The notes: a model not told the origin generated them from the sequence alone. A stretch of 64,000 nucleotides of DNA from Aricia agestis (GCF_905147365.1 NC_056408.1:10974001-11038000); one strand, 5' to 3'; numbered from the stretch's first letter, positions 48,001 to 58,640 are shown. Numbers and translations are program-made.

Positions 48001-51000
48001 ATAGTTACAAATTATAAACGTAAAACCAGAGAAAATATGGAAGATCATACCCGACAAAAACTTAATTTGTTGCTTCTAAGAAAATGTCGTTGAAAAAGGA
48101 TTATCTATTTTAATAATTCATACATTTTTTTTAAGAAACCTCTTTATTTACATTGAATACATGCAATGATTACTATGATTATTAATTATAATGAAGCACA
48201 TGTCTTGAGTATTTTATTATTTTTACTAACTACTAATACTATTTTATTTTGAATTTTGAAACGACATTATTAAACAATAATATAATTGATAACATCATGT
48301 TTGTATAGTAGTGATTGTCAATGGCCGTTACATAATGTTTTACTGGTATTATGAAATGTTCTAACGTAAGGGCTCTACTTAATATTCAGTATCTCTTTCT
48401 ACATATAAAGATAGAACATAATATTATCTACGTATACAAAAAAGAAAAAAAATCAGCTTTAAAAATTTTTTGACTAACATATCTAGGTAATGTTACCACA
48501 GGCATTCAAAAAATTAGTATACCACTTACCAGCTACCTACTTGAAAAGAAACAATACAACTTAGGATACAAAAGAATCGAATTAATAACGTATAAGTCGC
48601 CAAAAAAATCAATAGTCAAGTAGATAATCTTGGCGGCGGCTTCGAAGCCGCAACCTCTATTTAAAAGCGATAAAAATAAATGAGGCTCATTACGACCCAT
48701 GCGTCCCATTGTGATGCAACAAAGTACAACAGGATTTTAACGACATCACATTAGTAAAATGTCAAAACACATCAAAAGACACTCAAAAGATCTTGAGCCT
48801 GAGGATCAAAAGATATTGATTGGTGCAATTTGTTTGAGTGTGACGCCGCAAACGTTTTGGCTCTTTAAAATGCATTTTGCACTTATGTCTGTTTGTACAA
48901 TGGAGCGCCCACGACTATTAATGTGATCTCATTAGTTATCTTAATCTTTATTTTGTGTGGTTTTGTGTTATTTATGTAAAACGAATTTGTTCTCGTTTGT
49001 AAGCGATTCAAGTTTTTGACGGCATGGATCTTACAAGCTTCACGTATCAAACATTTTTTTGCAATAAGTCGCCCTTTACTGAAAGAATTGATATAAGAAT
49101 ACTTCACAGTTTACACCAATTTGTTTAAATTCTCTGCATAGATATTAATTATGATAATCATAAAACTATTCATGGCATTCTTTTTAGATTTTTTACGATT
49201 ATTCCTTTCGTCTTATCTATTTTACTCACAATGATAAATATGGTATAAGTACCTAATATGTAGCGCAATGGTTAAGTTTAGTTTTAAATAAACATTTATC
49301 TGAATAAGTATTAGACTTCAAAAATCTATGTGTATAATTATTGTTATTTTGATTATTTTGTTAGACACACATATTTTCTTCTCTCTTGGTCTCTTCTCTC
49401 AGGTCTTGACTCTTATACATGTATACCTACACGACCCATACAAGATCCAGGGGTAATTTTATTTTGCAAAAAAATATATTTTAATAACGTAAAGAGGACT
49501 TTTTAAATGTTATTTCTCAAGGTAGTAGTTCAATACATTGGCTCAAATTAGACCACATTTAAGGCTATACACATTTTTCTCGAGATTTCCTCATGTTATT
49601 TTTTATTCACTGTAACTTATAGTCCGGGTTCCCTAGGATCTTTTTTTTTGTTACTATCAAGCTAATTTTTTGTGAGTAGCTTCATTTTGATAAGACGAAC
49701 AATAATTTACGCTGCGAAAAATCTCGAATGTGGTAGGTAACAGAGATAGAATGGATTTAATATTTCCATTTGATGGTCCTAAAATATGGATTGTCCTATT
49801 TGTAGGACAATGATATTATGTACTCTTGACACTCTTGAACGAGGAGTTGTTGATTACATAACCCTAAAACAGAACCTTAACCGCAGACTTTTAGTATAAT
49901 ATTGATTAATAGTTATATAATTTAAGAGTAACATTGTCCTAATAAAAATATATCAATCCATATTTTAGGAATGTCAAATCGAAATATATTCTTTCTATCT
50001 CTGTTAACTACCACTTTCGAGAATTTTCGCAGAGGAAATTGTTGTTCGTCTTATCGAAATGAAGCTAGTCACGAAAAATTTGCTTGATAGTAGTCAAAAA
50101 AATTGCTCTACCTGTACTATATTAGGCAGTTATACTCAAAACGTTAGTACTGGAATCTATTTATATAAAACTCAAAGGTGACTGACTGACATGGTGATCT
50201 ATCAACGCACAGCCCAAACCACTGGACCGATCGGGCTGAAATTTGACATGCAGGTAGATGATATGACGTAGGCATCCGCTAGGAAAGGATTTTAATCAAT
50301 TCTACCTCCAAGGGGTTAAAATAGGGGATGAAAGTTTGTATATAATAATACTTCTTAACACGAGCGAAGCCGCGGGCAAAAGCTCGTTTATTTATAAAAA
50401 TAAAACAGATAAATGCTAAAGCACTGACGAAATATTGTTAGGAAGAAGAGGAAATAAAATCTATGCGCTATTTTCATCAAACTTATGTCTTTAGAAAATA
50501 CGAAACAAAAGTTTAACCTGCAATTATTGTATAATCCTCACAACGTCCAAAGCACACTGCATTGCACATTGTGAGGATTATACAATATCTATTAGTTTCT
50601 GTACTTATGAGGATCAAGATTAGTACAGAAACTTATAGATATTTTTACTGTCTTACAGACAAGACAGAGAAAAATACTTAAATCAACAAAATCCACTAAC
50701 AAAATGTGGTCCAAAGGCTCATAAATAAACTAATCTACATTTTGAGCCAGTCTTTTAGATCGATGATGATGATGATCAAATAGCAGACGATAATCTCTAA
50801 GCACTAACATCAAAACAGTTTTATTGTACTCATAGATGTAGATCACAAATTGTACGTTTAATAGCTTGCACAGAAACGTATGTATTATAATATTGGTTTA
50901 AATGTATTAACTGAACCATATTATGTATTATTATTATAAATCCGTAATTGTGTTTTTCAGTCTGTCTGTCTGACTGTGAATAGCTAAGCGGTGAACCTAT

Positions 51001-52531
51001 ACTTAGATGAAATTTTGCATGGACATAAAGAATGTGAATCCATTTTCCATTTTTGGGACTAGAGCGAAAATTTAATCTTCTTTTGTGATAACACTTTTGA
51101 GAAACGAAATTGCGGACAATCCAAACTAGTATTACAATATACTACAACAACAGACTTATTAAGTACGTCATTATTTATCTGGAATATGTCCCCAATAACT
51201 TAATACTATATCTTGAAAAAAAAAACAGACAACAACTAGTCTATTGTAATAACTAATAAAATAAGTATTAAGTGATAATTATTTTAAGTAATAATAATTA
51301 TTTATAATTGAAGTATTTAATAGGTGTCTTTCATTGCTTCTTATAAATATCGAACAATTTTGATAATAATTTAATAAAGGTAACGATGATAAAATTATTT
51401 TTACATCAAATAGTTAAGTTTCGATAATATTCTGAACATTACATGAGTTAATATCAACAGGCATAATTATAGCCATATTATTAACTATGAATAGTTAGGA
51501 CAATATAGGTAATTGTTAATTTATGTTATTATCGATTTTGTTTAATTTCAATCACACAGAACAATGCCTTCTCTACCGATACCTGTAGCTGTTTGTTTTT
51601 TTTTTTTTGAGTTATCATTATTTAGACACCTTAGAGCCATACCAATCATTTCCAGAGAGAAATTGCGAAATTAGCGGGCGTTTCCTTGTCTACATTTTGA
51701 AATATAATAACCGGCCAAGTGCGAGTTGGACTCGCCCATGAAGGGTTCCGCAGCAGCAATAAGGTTTATTTTTATGAAGTTAAAAAGTTTTTGATTTATT
51801 TTTATATCTCAGTTGATTTGATGAAAGTTAATTTAAAGTTTACCATTTAAGACGTATAAAAAAAACTACTAGCTAGATCTCGTTCAAACCAATTTTCGTT
51901 GGTAGTTATTATAGTAATGAACATCTTTAGAATTTAGGGGGGGGGGACACATTTTACCACTTTGGAAGAGTCTCTCTCGCAAACTATTCAGGTTAGAAAA
52001 AAATTATATAAGAAACTTCAATATGCCTTTTAAAGACCTATCCATAGATACTCCACATGCATAGGTTAGATGAAAAAAAAAATTTTTGTTGGTTTAAGGT
52101 TTACCATTTATGACGTATAAAAAAACTACTTGCTAGATTTCGTTCAAACCAATTTTCGTTGGTAGTTTTTATAGTAATGCACATCATATATTTTTTTTAC
52201 ATTTATCATGTCCCTACTTTAGAAGTTAGAAGGGGAGACACACATTTTACCACTTTGGAAGAGTCTCTCTCGCAAACTATTCAGGTTAGAAAAAAATGAT
52301 GTAAGAAACCTCAATATGATTTTTGAAGACCTATCTATAGATACCCCATACGCATAGGTTAGATGAAAAAAAATGTTTTTGTTTCAGTTGTACCTATGGG
52401 GACCCCTAAAATTTTTTATAATTTTTCCATTTTTGTATCAAAATCTTAATGCGGTTTATAGACTACATCTACTTACCAAGTTTCAATAGTATAGCTCTTA
52501 TAGTTTCGGAGAAAAGTTGCTGTGACATACG

Positions 52532-52579
<48 letters not shown>

Positions 52580-53965
52580 TGACGAATCTATAAGGGTTCC
52601 GTTTTTCGCCATTTGGCTACGGAACCCTAAAAAGTGATGGACCTCAAAAAATCTTTGTCACCGTAGCGAGTTGAAAGTTTAATGTAGTAAAAATCGTCTT
52701 TCGTCTGCTTGAACAGAAGAAGAAACTAGGCCGTCCTTCGAAAAACCAAAGTTAACCCAGAAAATGCATGCTAAGCGATTGGCGTTTGCTAAAATGTAAT
52801 AACACTGGACTGAGGAACGCTGAAAGGAGGAAAACAAGTTATTTTAATTGCATATTTGCATTTTATTATGAAGTTAAAGGTCTGACCTTAATATGACTCA
52901 ATAGGTTTAGATCCTCCAGGATAAGTCCCAGTTAGTCCACCGCAGACAACTTGAAAATTTTGATAGCTGTGTTGTTTAACGAGTGAAACTAAACCTTCGT
53001 CGGTTACGACATGGGACAAGATTAATACTTCAAAGGGTCGACTACATTTGGTTGAAGGGACTAATACCTGCGACTTTTACAAACCCATCTCCATCAATAT
53101 GCTGTTGCGCACTGACGACGTGACTATCAATAATTATTGGGAATGGAAAAGTACCTTGTGAACTGCCTTCATTTTTTAATTATCTTTATCACCCTGTTAA
53201 TTATTTTTCATGATGTTATCCTTATGTATTTTGTTTTTTCATTGATTACTAATCACAGTTTGTAGGGTTATACTTACACATTTGTCTAGTAAGCTTAGGT
53301 CAAACCTAAGCTTACTGTGCGGTTTTACATGTTGATAATAATCGATATAATACAGTAAAAGACTTGTTTCACGCATGTGGAATATAGTAATGATGAAAAT
53401 AATCAATGTTATTAATTAGAAATAAATCGTAAAAATACTTACAAGCTCCAGCTACGTGGATTTTCTTCATCCATGGATAAATAACCCTGTCCGTATTATC
53501 CGAACATATCGAAGAGTCATCATCATCGACCGGCGGACTGTCTAAGAGCAGTCGCTCGTCGTCCAGTTCTGAAACCGGTGAACCTTCTCGGCCTAGAGCC
53601 TGGAGTTTTCTTCCAGCAGGAGCTGCCTCTTCTATATGCCTTTCTAGCCGCAGTCCCAGCTCCGCCAGCCCTGGGGTGGCTTCGTGCGATGGGATATACC
53701 CGTGATCTGCATCAGACGGATGGGACGGCTCAGGTGGTCGTGGCGGGGGCGCCACCGGGGGATGCTGCGGTATCGGATGGTAGTATCCCCCGTAACCGTA
53801 GCCGGTGCCGATTTGGACGGGGTACTGATGCTGGTAGCCATACTGGAGCTGATGCTGGTAGTATTCTCCGGGCGGTATGTAGTCCGCCTGGCTGTACTCC
53901 TCGGGGGGTGGGAATTTGGGGTCCGGCTGAGGCTGGTATCCGCCGTTCATGAGGAAGGAGCTCAT
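42018..53965 (-). CDS. Dfd: Deformed, Hox4-class homeodomain transcription factor (two exons)
   Basis: Dfd is the nuclear Hox factor that specifies mandibular and maxillary segments, binding TAAT-type sites with Exd/Hth. Exon 1 is 53965-53443 (174 codons plus one base), ending at a GTAAGT donor. Exon 2 is 42652-42018, after the acceptor TTGTTCACAG. Joining adds a serine at residue 175 and gives 385 residues. The start is fixed by the MSSFLM N-terminus and a CACAATG context. In order: a P/Y/Q-rich N-terminal region, an acidic stretch before YPWM (residues 163-166), an 18-residue linker, the homeodomain (185-244, genomic 42623-42444) with Q50/N51 and KIWFQNRRMKWKK, the Hox4 tail KLPNTKNVRRK, an N/K/S-rich and M/H-rich linker, and a SDYGLTAL end. 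Drosophila Dfd is much longer through polyglutamine/asparagine runs. No breaks are seen, and the 10,790-bp intron is in phase 1. It is transcribed towards mir-10, on the opposite strand. Confidence 0.95.
42866..43640 (+). repeat. Dispersed lepidopteran repeat (TTAACCGACTTCC type) in the Dfd intron
   Basis: TTTTTAACCGACTTCCAAAAAGGAGGACG and GGTGATCAGATTATGGGATCC are typical of a very common lepidopteran repeat. A second, more diverged unit (TTTGTGGACCGATTTTCGAA, GTGGTGATCTGGTGATGGGA) follows from about 43310. Confidence 0.6.
43778..44169. mobile_element. Foldback element in the Dfd intron
   Basis: AAATTATTATTTTTTAACAA at 43778 and its complement ending 44169 begin two arms of about 180 bp. 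They pair through AAGGTAAAAACAATATT, TTTTTCATGATTTCA and TCATTCTTTTGAA, with scattered mismatches. The middle is about 30 bp. No coding capacity. Confidence 0.75.
44248..44276. repeat. Short perfect hairpin
   Basis: TGTAGAGTGTAG pairs exactly with CTACACTCTACA across five bases. It lies just outside the preceding foldback. Confidence 0.5.
44425..44520. promoter_or_regulatory. Candidate Hox/Exd-responsive intronic element
   Basis: The patch contains GGTAATTAATGTGC, ATAATTACACG and, at 44489-44496, TGATTAAT followed by AGATG. TGATTAAT is the composite Exd/Hox core used by Dfd autoregulatory enhancers in Drosophila. The motif is short, so this is only a candidate. Confidence 0.25.
46135..46445 (-). 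repeat. Dispersed repeat related to the ACGGAACCC family
   Basis: GGGTTCCGTAGTACCGCTAG near its start and CGGACAGACAGACGGACAGACC near its end, with ATTACAGCTTTGTAGGTCC between, match the general plan of the longer ACGGAACCCT repeats at 51711 and 57754. The orientation is uncertain. Confidence 0.5.
49641..50102. mobile_element. Foldback element with ~150-bp arms in the Dfd intron
   Basis: 49641-49793 and 49954-50102 are imperfect inverted copies (for example GATAAGACGAACAA against TTGTTCGTCTTATC, and CCTAAAATATGGATTG against CAATCCATATTTTAGG) around a 160-bp AT-rich centre. No coding capacity. Confidence 0.75.
50134..50390 (+). repeat. Dispersed retroelement tail (GCGAAGCCGCGGGCAAAAGC type)
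   Basis: CTCAAAGGTGACTGACTGAC, GATCGGGCTGAAATTTGACA and CACGAGCGAAGCCGCGGGCA occur in the usual order of a common lepidopteran element. Confidence 0.6.
50526..50642. repeat. Two adjacent hairpins in the Dfd intron
   Basis: Hairpin 1: 50526-50543 pairs perfectly with 50569-50586 (18 bp, 25-nt loop). Hairpin 2: 50585-50605 pairs with 50622-50642 (20 of 21, 16-nt loop). They abut, sharing two bases, and their stems are unrelated in sequence. The geometry is compatible with small-RNA precursors, but no known microRNA is recognised. Confidence 0.6.
51711..52629 (+). repeat. Long dispersed repeat (CCGGCCAAGTGCGAGT...ACGGAACCCT), internally duplicated
   Basis: It starts CCGGCCAAGTGCGAGTTGGA and ends TTTGGCTACGGAACCCTAA, the same ends as the copy at 57754-58639. 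A ~250-bp internal unit (TTTACCATTTAAGACGTATA... to GGTTAGATGAAAAAAAA) is tandemly duplicated (51838-52080 and 52098-52374). A (CAGA)n tract lies at 52543-52579. Confidence 0.8.
52543..52579. repeat. (CAGA)n microsatellite
   Basis: About nine CAGA units inside the 3' part of the preceding repeat. They derive from the CGGACGGACAGACAG tract normal for that family. Confidence 0.85.
53288..53316. repeat. Short perfect hairpin near Dfd exon 1
   Basis: AGTAAGCTTAGGT pairs exactly with ACCTAAGCTTACT around CAA, 127 bp inside the intron from the exon 1 donor. Function unknown. Confidence 0.6.
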
Positions 53966-54064
53966 TGTGGGCGTGGTCGAGTCGGCGCATCACCAGCTTC
54001 CAATACGCCTGCTAATATGGCGGCCATTCACTCACGCATCACACTCATGATCTCCTATAATCCC
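53962..54064 (-). promoter_or_regulatory. Dfd: Dfd 5' leader with two upstream ORFs
   Basis: On the minus strand a TTATTTACAG acceptor-like site ends at 54065, so a leader exon may begin at 54064. Two upstream ORFs follow. The first, 54048-54028, has six codons. It is followed directly (TGAATG) by the second, 54027-53962, of 21 codons starting MAAILAGV. The second stops at TGA 53964-53962, overlapping the Dfd ATG (53965-53963) as ATGA. This layout could lower or regulate Dfd translation by reinitiation. Whether the leader extends this far needs transcript evidence. Confidence 0.55.
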
Positions 54065-54246
54065 CTGTAAATAAGTAAGGCATAATACAGTCTACCTAGT
54101 TTATGCCAATTTGATTTAAATTTCTTAAAGCCACAAGTGTATGATATTGCTAATGTTTAAACGTTACCAAGTCGTCTCACAATTAATTTAATAAATTTGT
54201 ATAAATAATTTCTGTATACCTAGCTACGGTCTTTAAAATAGGAAAT

Positions 54247-54307
54247 ATCTGCTTCATTTAATCAGTCAATAAGATAGTTATCTTATGACTGATTAAATGA
54301 AGCAGAT
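54247..54307. repeat. Near-perfect 29/30-bp hairpin in the Dfd 5' flank
   Basis: 54247-54276 pairs with 54279-54307 with one bulged base and a 2-nt loop. The arm begins ATCTGCTTCATTTAATCAGT. It lies 282 bp upstream of the Dfd start codon. It could be a foldback scar or part of the promoter. No known microRNA is recognised. Confidence 0.65.
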
Positions 54308-54309
54308 TC

Positions 54310-57300
54310 GATAGCCTTTGTTCTTAATTCTTGATTTAGTTGCCATTATTTTTTTAAGTTACTTACATCAATCATACCAATCATAAAAGCTTCTAATACT
54401 GCTGGTTTAAGTTACAATTTTAATGAGATGTCACAAAATATATTTACCATATTTCATATTATATCTGTAATATTTCCACAGTATTCACTTTTCTAACATG
54501 AACGTGTTTCCATAAAAATCCACTGAATAATCTCACTGCTTTTCATAACAATTTTACACACAGTTTGTTCTTCAAGTCAGGAATTACCTTAAAATATTGC
54601 AAAGTCATGTATTCTATCACTTATTGTTAATAAACAATTGTAAATTCGCGCACTCCCGTTACATTTTGAGACAATATACACTGCCCAACACGCCAGCGCA
54701 CTCTGTCACTTTAAGGACTCCTATACATGTTCATAAATTTTTACATACCACCTTCCATTTTTAAGGCGGAGCTGTTCTTCTACTCTCATACATTGGAATA
54801 AGAGCTGCAAATATAACTCTGTTATCATGTTATAGAACTCAAAATCGCTTAACGGCGACCAACAGAGCCACAAACAGTAGCAATAATTCTCCCCCTTCCA
54901 CTCACAAACAATTCCAATCGTGCGAATGAAATGGAGCATCCTCTCGCATGTTGTGGGAGCGTACTGTGACTATAGCCATTTCATTTTAGCTTGCGGCAAT
55001 TTGATAAGTGGGAAAGAGATGAAACACTACTTGTTTCGTCGAGGGGTTTCACTGTTTAATAATACTACAAAATGAACATGGTCTCTATTTGCGAGACACG
55101 CTGTTTTAAATATTTAATCTGTGACTTCCTCTATATTTTATTAAAATTGTTTCTATTTAAATTATAGTTGTTAAGGTACATTTCTTCAACCGAGTAATTT
55201 TACACGTGGCTGTTGTTAATTGGATATAACACTTTGTTAACAATGAGTACAGTTATAAAAATATTACACTTTACGAAAATAGTGGTAAGATATAGTGTAT
55301 TGCAGATTCTGATGGGTAAAAACTAAAAAGCAGTGCAATTTTTATAAATTGTTAAATTTGTCAATAGCCTTAAAAGATAAAATAATATAATATATGACTT
55401 GTAAAGATATGAAAAGCTCTTGCAAATTGCAATATTATTATGTCCTACAATCATTATAAGCAAATGATAAGCAAAATAACTTGCGGCACTTTAACGTGTA
55501 TAATAATATGACAAAATAATGCAAGATATATTATTGATTAAATATAATAAAATTGTATAGATAACTAAAACAAGAATTTAAAACAAATCCAAGGATTTTT
55601 ATGTAATTTAAATCCAAAACTAAAAAGGATCAATCCTAAAGAATTAATGATGAATGACTAATATAATTCATGGAATAGTTAGAAAATATTATGTGAAGTA
55701 TTGTAAATAATTCCAAAAATCGTTTGTTTCCTCCAGTCAGATGATTTAATTTCCCCAATGCAATGCAATTCTGTTTGTAAAACACTGTAATTTCTGCTGA
55801 GTCAGAAAAAACAAACACTACTGCACTAAATCCGAACAAAAACAAAACAGATCCGAGTCACGCTCACGGCGTATCATGAGGCTTAAGCCGCTAATACGGA
55901 CACCCGGCAAGGGAGCCGAAATAAACAAAATGTCCGGTGATTTCATTGAATTAGATGATCACAATATCATCGAATGTGCTGAGTCAAGGCCGGAGCTTGA
56001 ACACCCGCTCAATACAGGTTTGATCAATAGCGAAATACTATAGCCGCTCATGTTCGTTACGATGTCCGACTACTTGATGAGGGATTTTTATTTAACAACA
56101 TGATCATTAGAAAGCAGTTCAATCGTTGGAAAAAGTCTAACCAGTAGTGAAATAAATACTTACTTTATTAGTCTTTCTAAGTTATAATTTATCAATATCA
56201 TTAATAACAACAGTAATAAATATTTTAATGTTTTATGAGCTCTCCGATTTAAATGTAAAGAAAACAAATTATATTTTGTTTAGTTTCAAACACAATATTT
56301 TGTAAATGCTTTTATCCACCACTATACCTACTTTTTGTGGGATATTTTAATGTACGCTCCTATTTTAAGAAATTCAGTGTTAGTAATGTTATTTACTAAG
56401 ATGCCAACAATATTGTGTGTCATTCTTCGCTAAGTTTGTTATTGTATAATTTTTGTTCACTTCACCTCTATTATATCGTCAGCTTCCAGAATTTAGAATT
56501 GAGCCTCAATAAAGGCAATCTCTGCGAAACTTTCTCACCCTCATTCCTCATACTTTTGTTTTTCAGTCGTGCTAACTGGATACTGGCTCGTTTTATCCAG
56601 AACAAACTTAATCCAAGTTTAATGAACAATGAGACAGGCTCTTAATCAAACTTTGCAATTCGAAAAACTTTGCCTTACGCAAAACTGAACCTTAAGACGT
56701 ATGTTTTATAAGATGCAAAACTTATTGACACAGCTAGCAAACTTAAATCATTTAAATTCTAGGTATTTTCAGAGAGCCAGCTGAATAAAAACCTATTTAA
56801 CTTGGCGATCGCATTATTTGTTTTATTTAGAAATTTCAGTTTTAATTTGCTACAACCTTCAATGCTATTTAAGATACTGCTAATGTTATCTTATTTGTAA
56901 GTAACATATACATTCAAGTTAAGATCTATAGACTATATTATAATCTATGTAATGTATTATAGATTTTCAATACAGATTAGAATTGATTATAGATATACAG
57001 TAGGTATAAGTCTTACTTTACTTCTTAAAATTGATTATACTGAAGACCATCCCAAAACCTTGCCTCTGATCAAATCAGGTAGAGACTTATATTGCCTTTA
57101 CAGCAAAACCTTAAACCACTAATTTAATTTGGCGGCAAATGGAAAAAAATGAAATTGCGAATCCCCAATTATCGAAGATCCAATTCTCTATAATGGCGGT
57201 TGCCATTTCCCATTTCTGTGGGATCGTCTGTCGGCATTTTTTGCAATCTCGCCCCTCCTATGTCGGGGGCTGAACTCGGAGGTAATGTATGGTTATGTAG

Positions 57301-57753
57301 TATCGGGATTTACATAAAAACAATGTTTTCGTATGATGAAGGAAAAATTCCATTTGAGAACACCGCATCTATTTTCGTTTCATAATTTCACGATTACAAT
57401 ACAGCATCACATTATAATATTTTATTCAAAATTAATTTTAGTTTTTTTTTGTTTCATTCTTTTACAATTTTAGTTGTAAATAGCTCCCGTAGACCTAAAA
57501 GTATTGTAAGCGTAGCTTAGATAGTCCCTAATATATCATATTATTAAAGCGTAAGTAGTAGCAGAGACCAGCCGTATATTTATTACTCTATGGTAGTAGG
57601 TATATAATATTATGAGTACTCCACATTTATTAATTGTATTTGAAACAATTTAAAAAGTGAGTTACTACACTTTAAATTAACTATTATATTTTATGCACAT
57701 CATACTCATTCAAATAACAGCTTTTCGAACTTTAAATTATTTATATAAAAAAA
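54310..57753. other. Dfd upstream region
   Basis: No gene is recognised. Patches of more balanced composition at 54640-54960, 55850-56060 and 57120-57290 may be promoter or enhancer DNA. Any 5' leader exon of Dfd should lie in this interval. Confidence 0.4.
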
Positions 57754-58639
57754 CCGGCCAAGTGCGAGTCGGACTCGCGCACCGAGGGTTCCGTACAAAC
57801 CTGCAAGGTTTACAAAGTTCGTCAATTAGATCTAAGTATTTGATATGAATTTCAACTTGATAGCTCTACGCGTTCATGAGGAAAAAAGTAATAAGTTTAT
57901 ATTTATTAAAAAATATATATTTTGTAATGTAACTAAAAATTTAAGGTTTTCGGAATTTTTCCTTTATGTGTGCTATAAAACGTTGCTTCATGCCAAATTT
58001 CAAGATTCTAGGTCGACTGGAAGTACCCTTTAGGTTTTGATTCCCTTGCGAGTACTTGCGAGTTTCAAAATATGCAGCTTAAATTGCTGTTTCTTTTGAT
58101 TGCGTTGACATAGAAGTTTGATTTTGTTACAGCTTAAAGGTATTATAGACCTGAGTATTTGGTATGAATTTAAATTTAATACCTCTACGCGTTTATGAGG
58201 AAATGGGTAGTAAGTTTAAAATTATTAAAAAAAAATATATTATGTGATGTAACTAAAAATTTATGGTTTTCGTAATTTTTCCTTTATCTATGCTATAAGA
58301 CGTTGCTTCGTACCAAATTTCAAGATTCTGAGTTCACGGGAAGCACCCTGTAGGTTTTGATTCCCTTGCAAGTGTCGAAAATTTGCGGCATAAACGGCTG
58401 TATCTTTTGATTGCGTTGGCTTAGAAGTTTGATTTTTTCACAGCTTCAAGGGACAGTAGACCTGAGTAATTGATATAAATTTCAGCTTCATACCTCCACG
58501 CGTTCCTGAGAAAAAGGGTCTTGACAGACGGACGGACGGACAGACGGACAACAAAGTGATCCTATAAGGGTTCCGTTTTTTCCTTTTGAGGTACGGAACC
58601 CTAAGTTCCGTTTTTTCCTTTTGAGGTACGGAACCCTAA
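57754..58639 (+). repeat. Long dispersed repeat (CCGGCCAAGTGCGAGT...ACGGAACCCT), second copy
   Basis: It has the same ends as 51711-52629. Two internal units (from about 57806 and 58135) each contain TTGATATGAATTTCAACTTG-like and ACGTTGCTTCATGCCAAATT-like segments. The terminal GTTCCGTTTTTTCCTTTTGA...ACGGAACCCTAA is duplicated in tandem (58569-58604 and 58605-58639). Confidence 0.8.
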
Positions 58640-58640
58640 A

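Larger units (their letters stand above)
42653..53442 (-). other. Dfd: Dfd intron (10,790 bp)
   Basis: It is bounded by GTAAGT (donor, 53442) and TTGTTCACAG (acceptor, 42653). It separates the YPWM exon from the homeobox exon, the usual Hox arrangement. It contains the repeats, foldbacks and hairpins listed separately, no other gene, and several less AT-rich patches that may be enhancers (44425-44520, 45000-45190, 46870-47190, 48640-49110). Confidence 0.9.

Noticed and set aside
51573..51585. GATACCTGTAG, an 11-base match to the reverse complement of part of mir-993-3p
   Set aside because: The match stops after 11 bases, and the expected 5' arm (CCCTGTAGTTCCGGG) is absent nearby. Chance match.
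52449..52637. 62-codon frame with DRQTDRQTDRQ repeats
   Set aside because: Translation of the (CAGA)n tract in a dispersed repeat.
53374..53443. Dfd protein read through the exon 1 donor (CKYFYDLF... to a stop)
   Set aside because: The GTAAGT donor, loss of Hox similarity after HVAGA and the in-phase acceptor at 42653 show it is intron sequence.
53578..54070. Long plus-strand frames over Dfd exon 1
   Set aside because: Antisense shadows of a GC-rich coding exon with no features of their own.
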